DNA of 64,000 nt from Antrodiella citrinella (Eukaryota > Basidiomycota > Agaricomycetes > Polyporales > Steccherinaceae), in the NCBI GenBank assembly GCA_004802725.1, contig SGPM01000007.1, positions 186,001 through 250,000 on the forward strand, given 5' to 3'. Both the position numbers and the translations under genes were made by a program. The notes under the pieces are model-generated. The model saw only the letters and a list, made by a program, of their open reading frames with translations, was not told the origin of the DNA and did no database searches. This document shows, one piece after another, positions 1 through 10,700 of this stretch (its first letter is position 1; each line of letters starts with the position of its first letter).

Positions 1-1611
1 ATCTACGGAGAGCGCTGGGGCAGAGACGTGGAGATTGGGCTCGTCCAGTTCGGCAGGAGGGTGTAACAAAATAAGCCTCTCTAGGTCGCTTGAGGACGGC
101 GCGGACGGGGAAAGCTGGTCAGGGTGATCTAGGATAATGGGTGATTCGGGTTGAGCACCAAACCTGACGAGGTCCCATGCAGGTCCGACCACGTAATCGG
201 GAAAACGACCGTGAACGACTGTGCTAAACCGTGGGCCGTTGGTATTAGTTGAATGGGCTATCAATGGTAGGGAGTCGGTCGATTGCAACTGAGGAGAGAG
301 CCTCAGATGAGCAAGGTTGTTGAGAGTCCGAAAGAAGTTGAAGCCGTGCGTTGGGGAACCTGGTTCGGACAGAGCGATACGCGCCATGACAGAGTGAGAT
401 GGGTAGGGCTAATCCGACAACCGCCAAATTAGATTCATCTACCGGGGCCGTAATGGGAACGAGATACACGACCACCCAGGAAAATGTACTTACAAGTTGT
501 GTGAGAGCCTCTTGAGCCCGCACATATGCAGGCGATCCGACCTCATCTTCCGATGCATCAACGATCCAGTCTTCACCATGTTCCTCGTCAGGATTATCTT
601 GATGCTGTCGCAGATAATTGGGAACAGATGCGCGAATGGCTTCGAGAGCTGTGCTGAGTTCGTGCAACCAAGGACTGCCATCTTCATCATGATCGTTCAC
701 TTGCGCATGTCGTTTAGCTTGCTGTGCATATTGTTAGCAGCGTGAAACAGTCTCATCATGCAGGAGCCGAACCTTGATATAATAGCTGACACCGCGGTCA
801 AAGAGATAAGGCGAACCATCGGCGTTGAGATGTTGGTAGAAGCAGTCTTTACCAAAGGGGCAGAACCTGTCCGACTTTGGTGATTTCTCGAAATACCTGC
901 AAATTCCATAAGAGCGACGATCAGTGTAGCGGATGGAAATGACACATACCGACATGCAACTCGCGACATGCTTGATTTATACTGCGTAATGGTAGCCTCC
1001 TTGCCTGGATCTCCGTCGGGGTAGAAATGACTCGATGGCGTCACAAACGGGGATAGAGCTCGACAAAGAGGACACTTCTTGGTGTTGCCGGAACTGATCA
1101 TTTCATACGACTTGTTAGAGCGATCTCTCCAGTTACGTATGCACTGAGACGAGAAACGGCTTCAATCTTCCTGTACAGCAACAAAGTCCTTGCCGAATAA
1201 CATACCTGAATGCAGTAGATATGACTGCAGCCAGCTAAATAGCAAGAGATCAACCAAGTGGGATGTACAAAGACAATTGTCACACGCACCAAGTAATCCA
1301 TACGTTACCGGTTTCTCCATACAAATACAGCACACATGCTCTTCTTCATCCTCGTCCGCTGCGGGAGGCGCCTTCGATCCTGAAGCCGAACTGCGTTTCT
1401 TGTTGGGGGCATTATGCACGAACCAACAATCTGACCCTCGTTTGCAGTACCCTGCAGCAAAGAACTTGCAAACTTTCGCCTTGTCGTAAGGGGTGAACTT
1501 CTCCGTCTCTCCATGCGAGAACTTGCAGTTCTTGCCGGCGAAACATCCTCGAGGGGTCGTGTAGTAGTGGCAGATACCGCGAGACTTGGACGTTGCGGGT
1601 CTGTCGCCCAT
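1..1611 (-). CDS. Makorin-type E3 ubiquitin ligase, 3' end outside the window
   Basis: Probable RING E3 ligase with RNA-binding type CCCH fingers. Start ATG is at 1611. Two CCCH fingers come first (C-x8-C-x5-C-x3-H, then C-x7-C-x5-C-x3-H), then a C3HC4 RING (CCICMEKPVTYGLL, GCSHIYC, CIRNW, KKCPLC) and a last CCCH finger (CRYFEK, FCPFGKDCFYQH). This order is diagnostic of makorins. Splicing rebuilds the RING: introns about 1235-1289 and 1144-1205 flank a 29-nt exon (1206-1234). Further introns remove the GTATGT segment after 'ACR', about 51 nt after 'YYIK', and 409-493 (GTAAGT donor). After that last intron the frame stays open for about 136 codons to the window edge, so the C-terminus is missing here. 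The C-terminal extension has no domain I recognise. The family call is seen from motifs; the substrate is unknown. Confidence 0.85.
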
Positions 1612-2242
1612 TATGAACGATAGGATAGGATATAAAAGAGAACAGAATGGATAACGAGGATAATCGACGCAGCCCCGTCACAAGGTGCGGATACGCTCAG
1701 GTGCCAGTGCTGACCGTGACGATTCGAATGTGGAAGATGTGCCCAGTGATCGGAGGTGCGTACATGACGTAAGATGAGCTTGTCATTGTTTGCTACTATT
1801 TGCACCCACATCTATAAATTTGATAGCGCGTTCTAACTTTTTCGTCTTCGTGTTCATCTTGTCTTCCTATCGCCTCGTCTTCTTCTAATGGATAACTGGT
1901 ACTAGGTGAGCATCTCCTCCATGAAGCTGCGGTACTCCCGCTAGCATGATGCTTGAGGCATTTGGCTTTAGTAGGGCCTTGCAAAAGGTCCTGCGTTGCA
2001 GAAAATTCTCGACTACCTGCGGGCAGTCTGCTTTCTGCAGGCTGTCCGTTCACTTCTGATTCTTTCTATTCATGTTCATTCATTGCTTATGAAACACTGC
2101 TAACCTCTCTTCTTCAGATCTCTTCCATCGCCGCTCATGGACGCAGGCCATAGCCTCTGTAGCATTGGGTAGTAATGGGTGTTGTACAATCCTTGTAACG
2201 TCTCATACATCGTGTTTCCACTTCAATCATCTGTTTCAATCT

Positions 2243-3691
2243 TTACTCGAACACCTTCTCAACGCCTTCTGGCAGCTTGTAATCTCCTTGACGGCGAACC
2301 TAGGATGCAACATGAGTGAGACGCTTTCATCGGGAAAGTTACGTCTGAGAACACATACCTCGTCGAAGACCTCCATCAACAAGATGCTCTTGTCGTGTCC
2401 CCACGTCTCGCTCTCAAGCTTACCATCCCTGACACACCTAGCCACTTCATCTGCTTCGAAGTGCCATCCTCCACCAACGAAGCTGAACGTCTTCGTCTCT
2501 TCACGTACAACGATGCCACTGCCGGGCTTGTCGAAGTACTGCACCGTAAACGAGGCAGGCTTGTAAATCGGCGAGGCGATGTGAATGTTGCCGTTGCGGT
2601 AGCGGATGCTCACGCCAGGGTTGGATGCGGGGAGGGTGATGCTCGCACTGAGGATCGCTTGGGCGCGAAGGTGTTTCGTGAAGTTGAGCGTCCAGGAGGT
2701 GCTGCTGTCCACACCGGTCAAGGGAGTCTTGAGGATGGATCCGGTGATGCTGGTGGGGTAAGCCTTCTGGTTGGATGGGTGCTCGTATAACGCTACGACG
2801 GCCTAGATATGGATGGCGATGTCAGCGACGAAGTGGCAAATGAGATGTTATGTGCTTACCCAGATCATAGGATAAGGGCCCAGGTCCAACAATGCACCTC
2901 CACCGAGTTTAGGGTCCAAGATACGGTGCGTAGTAGGGATATCTGCGCGCTCCAGTCAGCTCAAACGTATAGAAGCGATTCAAAGATTCTGCTCACTGTC
3001 GATGTCGAAATCGCCAGAGAGGTCGGCATGCAAGACAACAGGGTCTCCAAGATTTCCTTCCTCCGCAACGCGTTTGACTTCACGCGTGATCGGCTGGAAG
3101 CGCGTCCACAACGCCTCCATGAAGAACAAGTTCTTCTCCTTGGCAAGCTTGAGCAAGGCTTTCAACTCGTGGGCATTGGAAGTCGTAGCCTTTTCGCACA
3201 GGACGTGCTTCCCAGCGAGCAGAGCGTCGCGGGCATTCTCGTAATGAAGGGTATGAGGAGTACCGATGTATACAGCTTTGACGTTCTGACGTTCCAACTT
3301 GTTAGTCAATGAATAGAGAGAACGGAGGGGGTGACGCACGGGATCAGCGAACACTTCCGCGTATGACCCAAACGCCCTGATGCTCTTATCTCCTCCCGCA
3401 TAGGTATCAATGAACTTCTGTGCGCTCTCAACGCTCCTCGAGCCAACAGAGATCACTTTGTGAGCAACGTCGCTAACATCGCGTCTATAGCGGAGTACAT
3501 CGTCAGCTTTCATTCCATTGTATGGTCTAATGAGACCCCTACGTTTTAGGATCAACTAACAGATCCTAGAAAGTGACACATTCATCATAAACCTTCCCAT
3601 CCTCGCGAAGAGATATCAAAGAACTCACCTTCACGAATGCCTGCGCGATGAATCCGGTCGAGATAATTCCCCAGTTGAGTTCGAAAGCCAT
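2243..3691 (-). CDS. Gfo/Idh/MocA-family NAD(P)-dependent dehydrogenase (dihydrodiol / D-xylose dehydrogenase-like)
   Basis: Oxidoreductase that should oxidise a sugar or diol hydroxyl with NAD(P)+, probably cytosolic. The start MAFELNWGIISTGFIA gives an N-terminal Rossmann motif. It is followed by the cofactor segment VISVGSRS, the AVYIGTPH strand, HVLCEK, the helix FMEALWTRFQP typical of this family, and GGGALLDLGPYP. The C-terminus is VRRQGDYKLPEGVEKVFE, reached by an intron whose donor follows 'EVFDE'. At least six short introns are needed, including two around a 23-nt exon near 3530-3560 (DLLVDPK). The family is usually about 360-390 residues and this model fits. The usual EKP loop reads EKA here. 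Fungal members are often annotated as trans-1,2-dihydrobenzene-1,2-diol dehydrogenase or NADP D-xylose 1-dehydrogenase; substrate cannot be decided from sequence. Confidence 0.87.
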
Positions 3692-4107
3692 ATCTGAATC
3701 GTCAGTGCAAGTCGGAGAAGTGCAAGACCACTCTGGACACCGATTCCATGCTTATATATCGATGGGGGATATGAGTATTTCAGATAGTAGTAGTACGTCT
3801 GCTGTAACTTTTACCGGAGAGCTCATAATGATCGATGAAACTCAGAGCCGCGCTCAGATGATCAACTGACGGCCCGTACTTTCCGTCAAGGGCAGGGCAC
3901 CGACCGTACAGTAACGTACTTAGCAGTGGCAGCACTTGGCGTGCCGAGGTTCAGTTTGCCAACATTGATATGCATACAACGAACGGGTGAGACGTTGCCA
4001 GCAACCGATCTAATATAAGTGGCTCCAACCATCTACTTGAGGCTTGACCTCCTGAGATCAGGCGAAAAGCCTACAACGCAACACAGAATGAAACATACAA
4101 GTCGAGG

Positions 4108-5223
4108 TCATGTCAAGGTCTTCAAAGCTTCCTTCACCGTACTCCTCTCACCCAGCAGAGCGAACATTTGCCACCGCTGATCCTTTATTGCCCGATCCTT
4201 CACCAAATAATCATCCTCAACTTCATTCTCACCGAGTGCAAGCCTCATCGCCGCTGCTGACCTAGTCGGTAGAGCCGAGGGGGATATGGTGAATAAAGTG
4301 TCGAAGGAAGATGCTGATAGCGGGTACGTGGTCGATGGTTTGCTGACTCCTTGAATGGATGTGATCGCATGTGACGAGGAAGTGAGCGTAAGGACATGTG
4401 TGATCATCTGTTTCAACTTCGCCTGCATGACAATGTCAGCGACGGGATGCAGCGGGATTTAAAAGAAAACAGACCTCAAATGCTAGCATCATCAAGGACG
4501 ACACCTGTCTGGATGGTGCCCCAAGATTGTGTTGTGCTGAAATAAGGTTTATTCGATCCGAGATGTGCTGCAACGTCGGTGCTCGGGTGACGGAAGCCAG
4601 ATGCAGCGGCAGCCGACTACCTGGCGGTTCTATGCGTGTCTATAAGTCACTGTCAATGATTGGGGATGCATACAGGGACGTACCTCCACGTTCCGACAGC
4701 AACTGCACACCTCGCTCTGCACTGATCTCGTCTCGTTCTTTCCGAGGCTTCCTCTCGGAAGACAGTGCCATTGTCTCCATCCCTCTAATCCTCTCTCGCT
4801 CACGTCGACCCATTCCGACCGTCCATCGTTTCAGCCTAGTCGATCGGAGAGACGTCTCGTCGTCGTCTTCACCTTGGTATGGCAACAGTCTCCGACGTTT
4901 CCGAGGGGGAGGCTTCGGAGCATCCGGAGGTGGTGTCGGAGGTGCCAAGTGTGCAGAGGTATCAAACAGAGATACTATGAGGGAGTTGTGTAGTTGGACT
5001 GCGAATTAAGTCAGATCAATTGGGGTGGCCACATCATGCGTTCTGAGAACGTACTGAGCGGCGCATTCTCTCTGCCTAGACATTCCTTAATATCGTCATC
5101 ATATTCTCCCCGCGATATCTCTCCGCTCAAGTATAGTTGTAGTGTCTTCCAATATTGAGGTGCCTTTGGTCCGAGGTTGGACGTGAGCTGAGATTTAATA
5201 GTGGCGGTGGAAGACAGCGACAT
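4108..5223 (-). CDS. HFI1: SAGA coactivator subunit Ada1/Hfi1 (TADA1-like)
   Basis: Ada1/Hfi1 is a structural subunit of the SAGA histone acetyltransferase complex and pairs with TAF12 through a histone fold. The N-terminus, KAPQYWKTLQLYLSGEIS then EYDDDIKECLG, is the conserved Ada1 SAGA-entry region. It is followed by LHNSLIVSLF, a Pro-rich stretch and a basic KRRR patch. After an intron comes the helix-rich segment ISDRINLISAQHNLGAPS with VSSLMMLAFEAKLKQMI, which fits the histone-fold region. The tail ends KEALKTLT. Introns lie after ENAPL, after LLSERG (best acceptor gives EPPGSRL) and after MMLAFE. Its start is only 275 bp from the divergent TAF10 start, so both SAGA genes probably share a promoter. 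Identification is by remembered family motifs; the exact acceptor of the second intron is uncertain. Confidence 0.8.
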
Positions 5224-5498
5224 TGAAAGGTAGATGCAGGTTTGCAAACAAAACTGCAGTTATTCGAGTCCAAAGAGACCACCGAGAAGTTCACGGCAAA
5301 ATCTCAAGGATGGAACCCAGCCTAGATAGAGGGTGGTGGTGGCATGTAGCAAGGATGGGTGTATGCGTTATGGGCGTCCGAAACAGACAAGAGCGGTTAC
5401 GTAATCGTGGCCACCTCTGCTTCTGGCTGCGCTCATAAGAGGCTCTACAACTTGAACTTGGGACCAACAATCACCAACTTCTACATACACTTTTCATT
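5224..5498. promoter_or_regulatory. Bidirectional promoter between HFI1 and TAF10
   Basis: The 275 bp between two divergent start codons must hold the promoters and 5' UTRs of both SAGA-subunit genes. No TATA box is obvious. The role is inferred from gene geometry alone. Confidence 0.55.
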
Positions 5499-6226
5499 AT
5501 GTCGACCTCCTACCAAGACGCTGTATCTCAGCAGGCTCCTGCATATCCCCCGTACCCACCCGTGGCAGGATCATCGCAACTGTCTACACCAGACCTGTCT
5601 CAAGTCGCAAGCTCGTCGACCGCGGGACCTTCGACGCAGGCAACGCAGCAGCCACCATCGCGTCAGAACGCGGAGGACGCACAGACAGACAAGACTTTGG
5701 CAGAGTTCTTACTGATGCTGGATGATTATGAACCATTGGTACGTGTCTGTCCGTGTCAAAGTCGTGCAGTCGCTGCGAATGCAATGACGGTGGCAAGCTG
5801 CAAGCCGTTGATACTTCTCCGTTCACCAGATTCCGAACGAGGTCACCGACTACTACTTACAACGAGTAGGTTTCGAATGTGACGACCCACGCTTGTGAGT
5901 CTCGTGTCGCATTAGCTCAAGTCGTGTACCCACTGAGTTCGCGCCTGCAGAAAACGTCTCCTATCCTTGGCTGCCCAGAAATTCGTATCAGACATCGCAG
6001 CAGATGCTTATCAGCACGCACGGATACGTACCAATGCTGCAGGTGGTCGTTCGCGAGTAAACGTAACGGGTCCTCAATCAGCCAGGGTGCGTACTGCCTC
6101 TCGCAGTGTCCATTGTTCTCATTTCAGGCCCAGGATAAAACAAAGACTACCCTGATTATGGAGGACCTCAGCGCTGCTCTCGCGGAATACGGTATCACGG
6201 CAAGGAAACCCGAATTCTACATGTGA
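5499..6226 (+). CDS. TAF10: TAF10, shared TFIID/SAGA histone-fold subunit
   Basis: TAF10 is a histone-fold subunit shared by TFIID and SAGA. After a Ser/Pro/Gln-rich N-terminus (MSTSYQDAVSQQAPAYPPYP) the conserved fold begins at TLAEFLLMLDDYEPL. It continues after an intron with IPNEVTDYYLQRVGFECDD, then KRLLSLAAQKFVSDIAADAY, and ends with TLIMEDLSAALAEYGI and KPEFYM, the standard TAF10 C-terminus. Introns follow EPL (GTACGT, from 5739), DPRL (GTGAGT) and QSAR (GTGCGT ... TTTCAG). Stop TGA is at 6224-6226. It is divergent from HFI1 and convergent with the RING gene that ends 174 bp downstream. All conserved helices are present, so the gene looks intact. Confidence 0.93.
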
Positions 6227-6399
6227 TCGCAAGGACAAACATAGACATGTACGAAAGGTCGTCATAAGTATGCGATGGGATGTTTTCTCTGCACTGTATT
6301 ATGTATCAAGCAATACCATCCTGATTTGAACATATACGAGGAGTCTGAAAATTATAATGGGCAAGGAGAGTGTTCGTGCATATAAGCAAGCCAAGGAAG

Positions 6400-7771
6400 T
6401 CAAGTATCCATCTGCTGTTTGATCGCAAGGAATTGGGGTGGAAGCATTCCTTCCCACCCCTGCAGGAGCTCCTGCCGTTTCGCTTCGCCGCGTCTACGAG
6501 TCAAAGAACTATCATCAGCCTACAAACGATACTTGAGAGCAAGCTACACTCACCGTGTACGTTCTTCCCAATCTCTGCGTGCCGACCCACCCTTTCGCCA
6601 TTCTAACGCGGGGTCATCGACATCAATCACCGCCTTCTTCTTACCCTTACCCTTCGCACTCGGCTTGTCGCCCCCAGGAGCCTCCGCAAGAGCGTCCACG
6701 GCCAATTGCAACGCGGTATCAGCCATTCGGCTCGGAGCGAATGGACACGAATCCATGTTACGCCGACCGTGATTGGCATGATGAGGTGTCCGCATCGGCG
6801 CACGACAAAGAGGGCACTCGACTGGGGCATGCCAACTGCGGCATTCAGCGTGGAACTTGGAGAAGTACCATTTGATGATACAGAGAGCGCAGTATTCGTG
6901 TCCACAGTAGGACGTGAGGGTCGTAGGACAAGCTCTATAATGAGATCAGGAATCGGTGAATCGGAAAGTAACGATCTACGTACATCACATCACAACATCT
7001 AAGTATAAAAGAGCGTTGAAGCTACCGGAATTGAGTGATAAAATGCAGCACTCACAACGAACAGTTAAAGCCTTCTTCCAATAACTTGAGCATCTGCTCC
7101 GATGTCCGAGCGGTAGCGCTGTGTTCAACGTCGGTCTCTCGGAGCTGAAGCAGCACCTCTCGTTCCTCCAGCTTGTCAGACTTGCTGTTCAGTTTTGCCT
7201 CTAGCTTCTTTAACTCCTTCTGCTCTTTCTCCAATGAGAGCTTCTGTTTCTTGAACGTCTTAGTCTCTTCGTGGAAACTGGAGAGATCCTCATCCAGACT
7301 CTGACGTTTGCGCTTCAACTCTTGCGAAGCCGATGCTGAGGTTTCCGCGGCGGTGATGGCAGGAGTAGATTTACGACTCCTCGCGGTCCTGGTCGAAGAT
7401 GCGGCAATTGTGGCCCGAGTGGTCTTGGGCTTCGCGATCGATGGTTCCACCAGAGTTGCATTGAAAGACTCTTTCGATGATGAAGCTCTCGGGGAAGATG
7501 CCTTCGCTGAGGGTTTCCTAGAACGCACCGGGGTCGAAGCGGTGGCTTCTGGCTCATCTACAAGTACTTTGGCAACGCTAGAGCTCGCCACAACAGTCCG
7601 AGTCTTTCTGGGAGCGAGTACGTAGAGAAGTTCTCTTTTGTTCGTCTTCCCTGTATTGTATGCTTAGACCAACATCGATGCAGATCGTGTCAATGGTAAC
7701 GCACCAGCGGATGTCTTCGCCTTGCCGCGGGTAGCATTGGCCATCCCAACGGCTTTACCCCTAGTCAACAT
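6400..7771 (-). CDS. Coiled-coil RING-finger protein (putative E3 ubiquitin ligase)
   Basis: Unassigned RING protein. Start MLTRGKAVGMANATRGKAK at 7771; an intron near 7650-7710 (GTGCGT ... ATACAG) joins it to KTNKRELLYVLAPRKTRT. A low-complexity Ser/Ala/Arg/Lys segment follows, then a strongly charged coiled coil (FKKQKLSLEKEQKELKKLEA and onwards). The RING is assembled from three exons: NCSL, a 15-nt exon at 6984-6998 (CCDVI), then ACPTTLTSYCGHEYCALC and CPLCRAPM. It has the C-x2-C, C-x-H-x2-C-x2-C and C-x2-C pattern. A last intron (GTGAGT ... CTCGTAG) after EERT leads to RRGEAKRQELLQGWEGMLP and the stop at 6400. It is probably nuclear given its basic regions. The target is unknown. Confidence 0.75.
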
Positions 7772-10700
7772 CCGTTGTACTCCGTCGCACTCGCCAGAAT
7801 AATCGTCTTTGAGGTCGTGGACTGGTTCGTCGTCGTGGGTCAACGCAGCTCCTTGCAGGATCAATGCTAGGGGGTCAGCGCAAACGAGCGCCGCTGTCAG
7901 GACGCGCCCTTCGCGCCCGCCTCACGTGATACGTATTTACCACATGTGGCGTGGCGCTAGTAGCGCCTTGTCGATCTCTTGACTTGCAACTGAATTCATG
8001 CATCATGTCGAATAACAACAACACTGTCCTAATACTTCCACAAATATGTGAGAACCATAGACATGTGAATTACATTTCTTGTACGTTTCTTCCGTCTCTT
8101 GCTATCCGTTTGATGAAGTCCTCGCGTGCTCTGGCTCCCGATTCAGCTCATTTTGTCACACCGGGAAGCAGACAATTCAGTCGAGCTCAAGCTCAAGCTT
8201 CAAGCTTCAAGGATTCCATCCTTGAGAGAATTTAGGCCTGTCGTATCCAAGTCGTATCGTAGCCTCGCGACCTGCGGACTTCGTCTCCCTTTTTCCGTCT
8301 CTCGCATCTCCATCCGGATCGATCCTCTACTTCCTACTTCTTCCTCCGACCACGAGACCCAGCCCGTATCGTCAGCAGATTCTTCGAATGTGTAAGTCAA
8401 GTCGCCAATGATGAACTATACCTTACACTCATATGGATACTCTGTAGCAATGATGTAGGCCACCACAAACAGACAAATGCGTCTTCTACCAGGGTCGTCC
8501 ATGCTACACAACTGGAAGTCGTCAACTATGTCCAGCCACTAGCAAGACATGCCTCACTCACAGACCACTACTACTTCGATATTTTGACTCGACCGTCCGT
8601 CCTCCGCTCTGGCACTTGGCCTACAGATCACGGAATGGCAAATTGTTCTCGGAGGTATGATGGTATTATCCCATATAGACCCCGGTTCTTTTTGTTCGCC
8701 GCTGCACGCATAAGGACTGTGACCGACGTCACTCGTACCTGTTCATGCCAGGTATCGAGCGTACTTCTCAAACGTGCAATACCTCAAGACAGCTCAAATC
8801 TCGCCTCTCGTTCGTCTTTGCTTGTGCATCAAGTGCGTCCCTTCAGATTTAAACTTTGTCCATGTGGCGGGGCAATTGACCGCATTGACTGGCAGGATCT
8901 TGCTTAGATCATCAATCGCAATACTCACCTTGATATCCCCGAGCTAGCGCCGACGAGTCACAGATATGATTTACTGACAAAGTAACAGCCACACGATGAC
9001 TGTGGCCGCGGTGTTCAGATATCGCCAGATTATCGTCACATGTTTCCCGCTTGCAGGACAAGGCAGCGAACATTTATCGATATTTATCGCCTACCCACCA
9101 TGCCTTCCGACGCGTCTGACTGTCTGGGGCACGGAGGCATCGATATCAGGGTTCTTCCGATCCAACATGCAAGATCCTCTCCTTTTTTCAAGTCAGCGGG
9201 CCTCGTCGCGGCACTTCGCACCTGTTGATTGCTCTGTCTGTGAATGACTGTTTGACTGCTGCACGTCGGTATCCATGTAAGTCCCCCTCACTGCTCATTC
9301 CGTCGGCTCACTGATCATCAATTGCAAGGGGACCGAACATTGTCAGGTCGGTCTAAAGAATAATGTCCTCACGGCATGAAGCTGAAGAGAAGAACAGTTA
9401 TCTCGTTATCCTCGACGCCACGACTCGCCTCGAGATCGCCGCTGGTGCATACGGAAATACTGATCCTATGTGACGAAGACTCAACGGTGCCAATCCCACT
9501 CCTGTCACTTGGCCACGCATCCTCCGTCCTGGCGATATAAAAGTTTTTCTCATCGCAGATGCGGGCACTGAGCTCTTTCTCCTTTGGTCTGACTGTTCCG
9601 TGTGTAGACAATTTGGAAGAGGCACAGACCACTGTGTTCGACGTTCGTCGAGGCAAATTAAATCAATGCGGATACATGTCATGTTGTGCTAAGGCCAGCG
9701 CAAGTTGCAACGTGACGTCGGCATGGAGCTCTCTTCTGTGCGTATCAAGATGATCTATGGGAACATCGACCTCTGACGCTTGCCATTCCGCATATCGCGG
9801 AGGCAGTCGGCATTTCTGCGAGCTGGTTCCGTCTTTTAAGCTGACCGACGTGACCGTACATTTGACTTCTCCATGGGGTTTGCGGAAGAGGTTGTCTATC
9901 ACAATGCCGAACTAATGTTCCTCACGAAATGTTACTATCGACACCGTCATAGGTGCGAGATTCGGTCCAAGTCCTTGTTAATTTTGCATCAACTGAACGG
10001 CGGCCTAGCGTATCATGAATATCCAGGTGTTCAGCCACAAATAGAGATGCAGCGTTCATTATCGCTGTATCCTGTTGTTCAAGTTGACGGTTTGTCAGAG
10101 GATAAGGTTAAGATAAGACTTGCGTGTTTGAGTATGCTCGAGGGATCGTTTCTGCTGGTAAATGCTTCCGCAGAGATTCCGCATCCGTGCACCGTCGTCC
10201 AGCGGTGGTGACATACGACGAACCGATGGCAAGCTAAAATCCCCATCTTCAACGAGACACACTGACCAGAGCATAATTAACGTCCTCTCGGAGGCTTTTT
10301 TCGTTCTTACCAACGAGCCACGAAAGACCACGAAGGGGGTCCAAGTTTAGATGTTCGATCACCCACTAGGTACAACAAACTGCGCGATCGAGGCGCGGGA
10401 GAAGTTGTCGGCAAGTGTAAGCAGGTTGACTCTCCGTAAACGGCTACTATGTATCCCAGTTTCAACTTCACATTGCACTCATTCAGTTCTCACTGCACGT
10501 TGTGAGTGGTTGACGAACAAAGCAGGTCGCTGTAAGACGTGATGAAGAGGTTCTGGACTGATCTACCCGCTAGTCTGTAGAACACTTACGCCACTGGTTT
10601 TTATTCTGGTACGTCCATCCCACTGCCGTTCAACAACCGACTCAGGTGATTCACTCCCAGAAAATTGTCCTAGAGATACGCACGCCCAGCAGCTGGTCGT

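Noticed and set aside
1796..2053. 85-codon minus-strand frame between the makorin and dehydrogenase genes
   Set aside because: It lacks an ATG start (opens with GTG), has no domain, and lies in a normal intergenic spacer.
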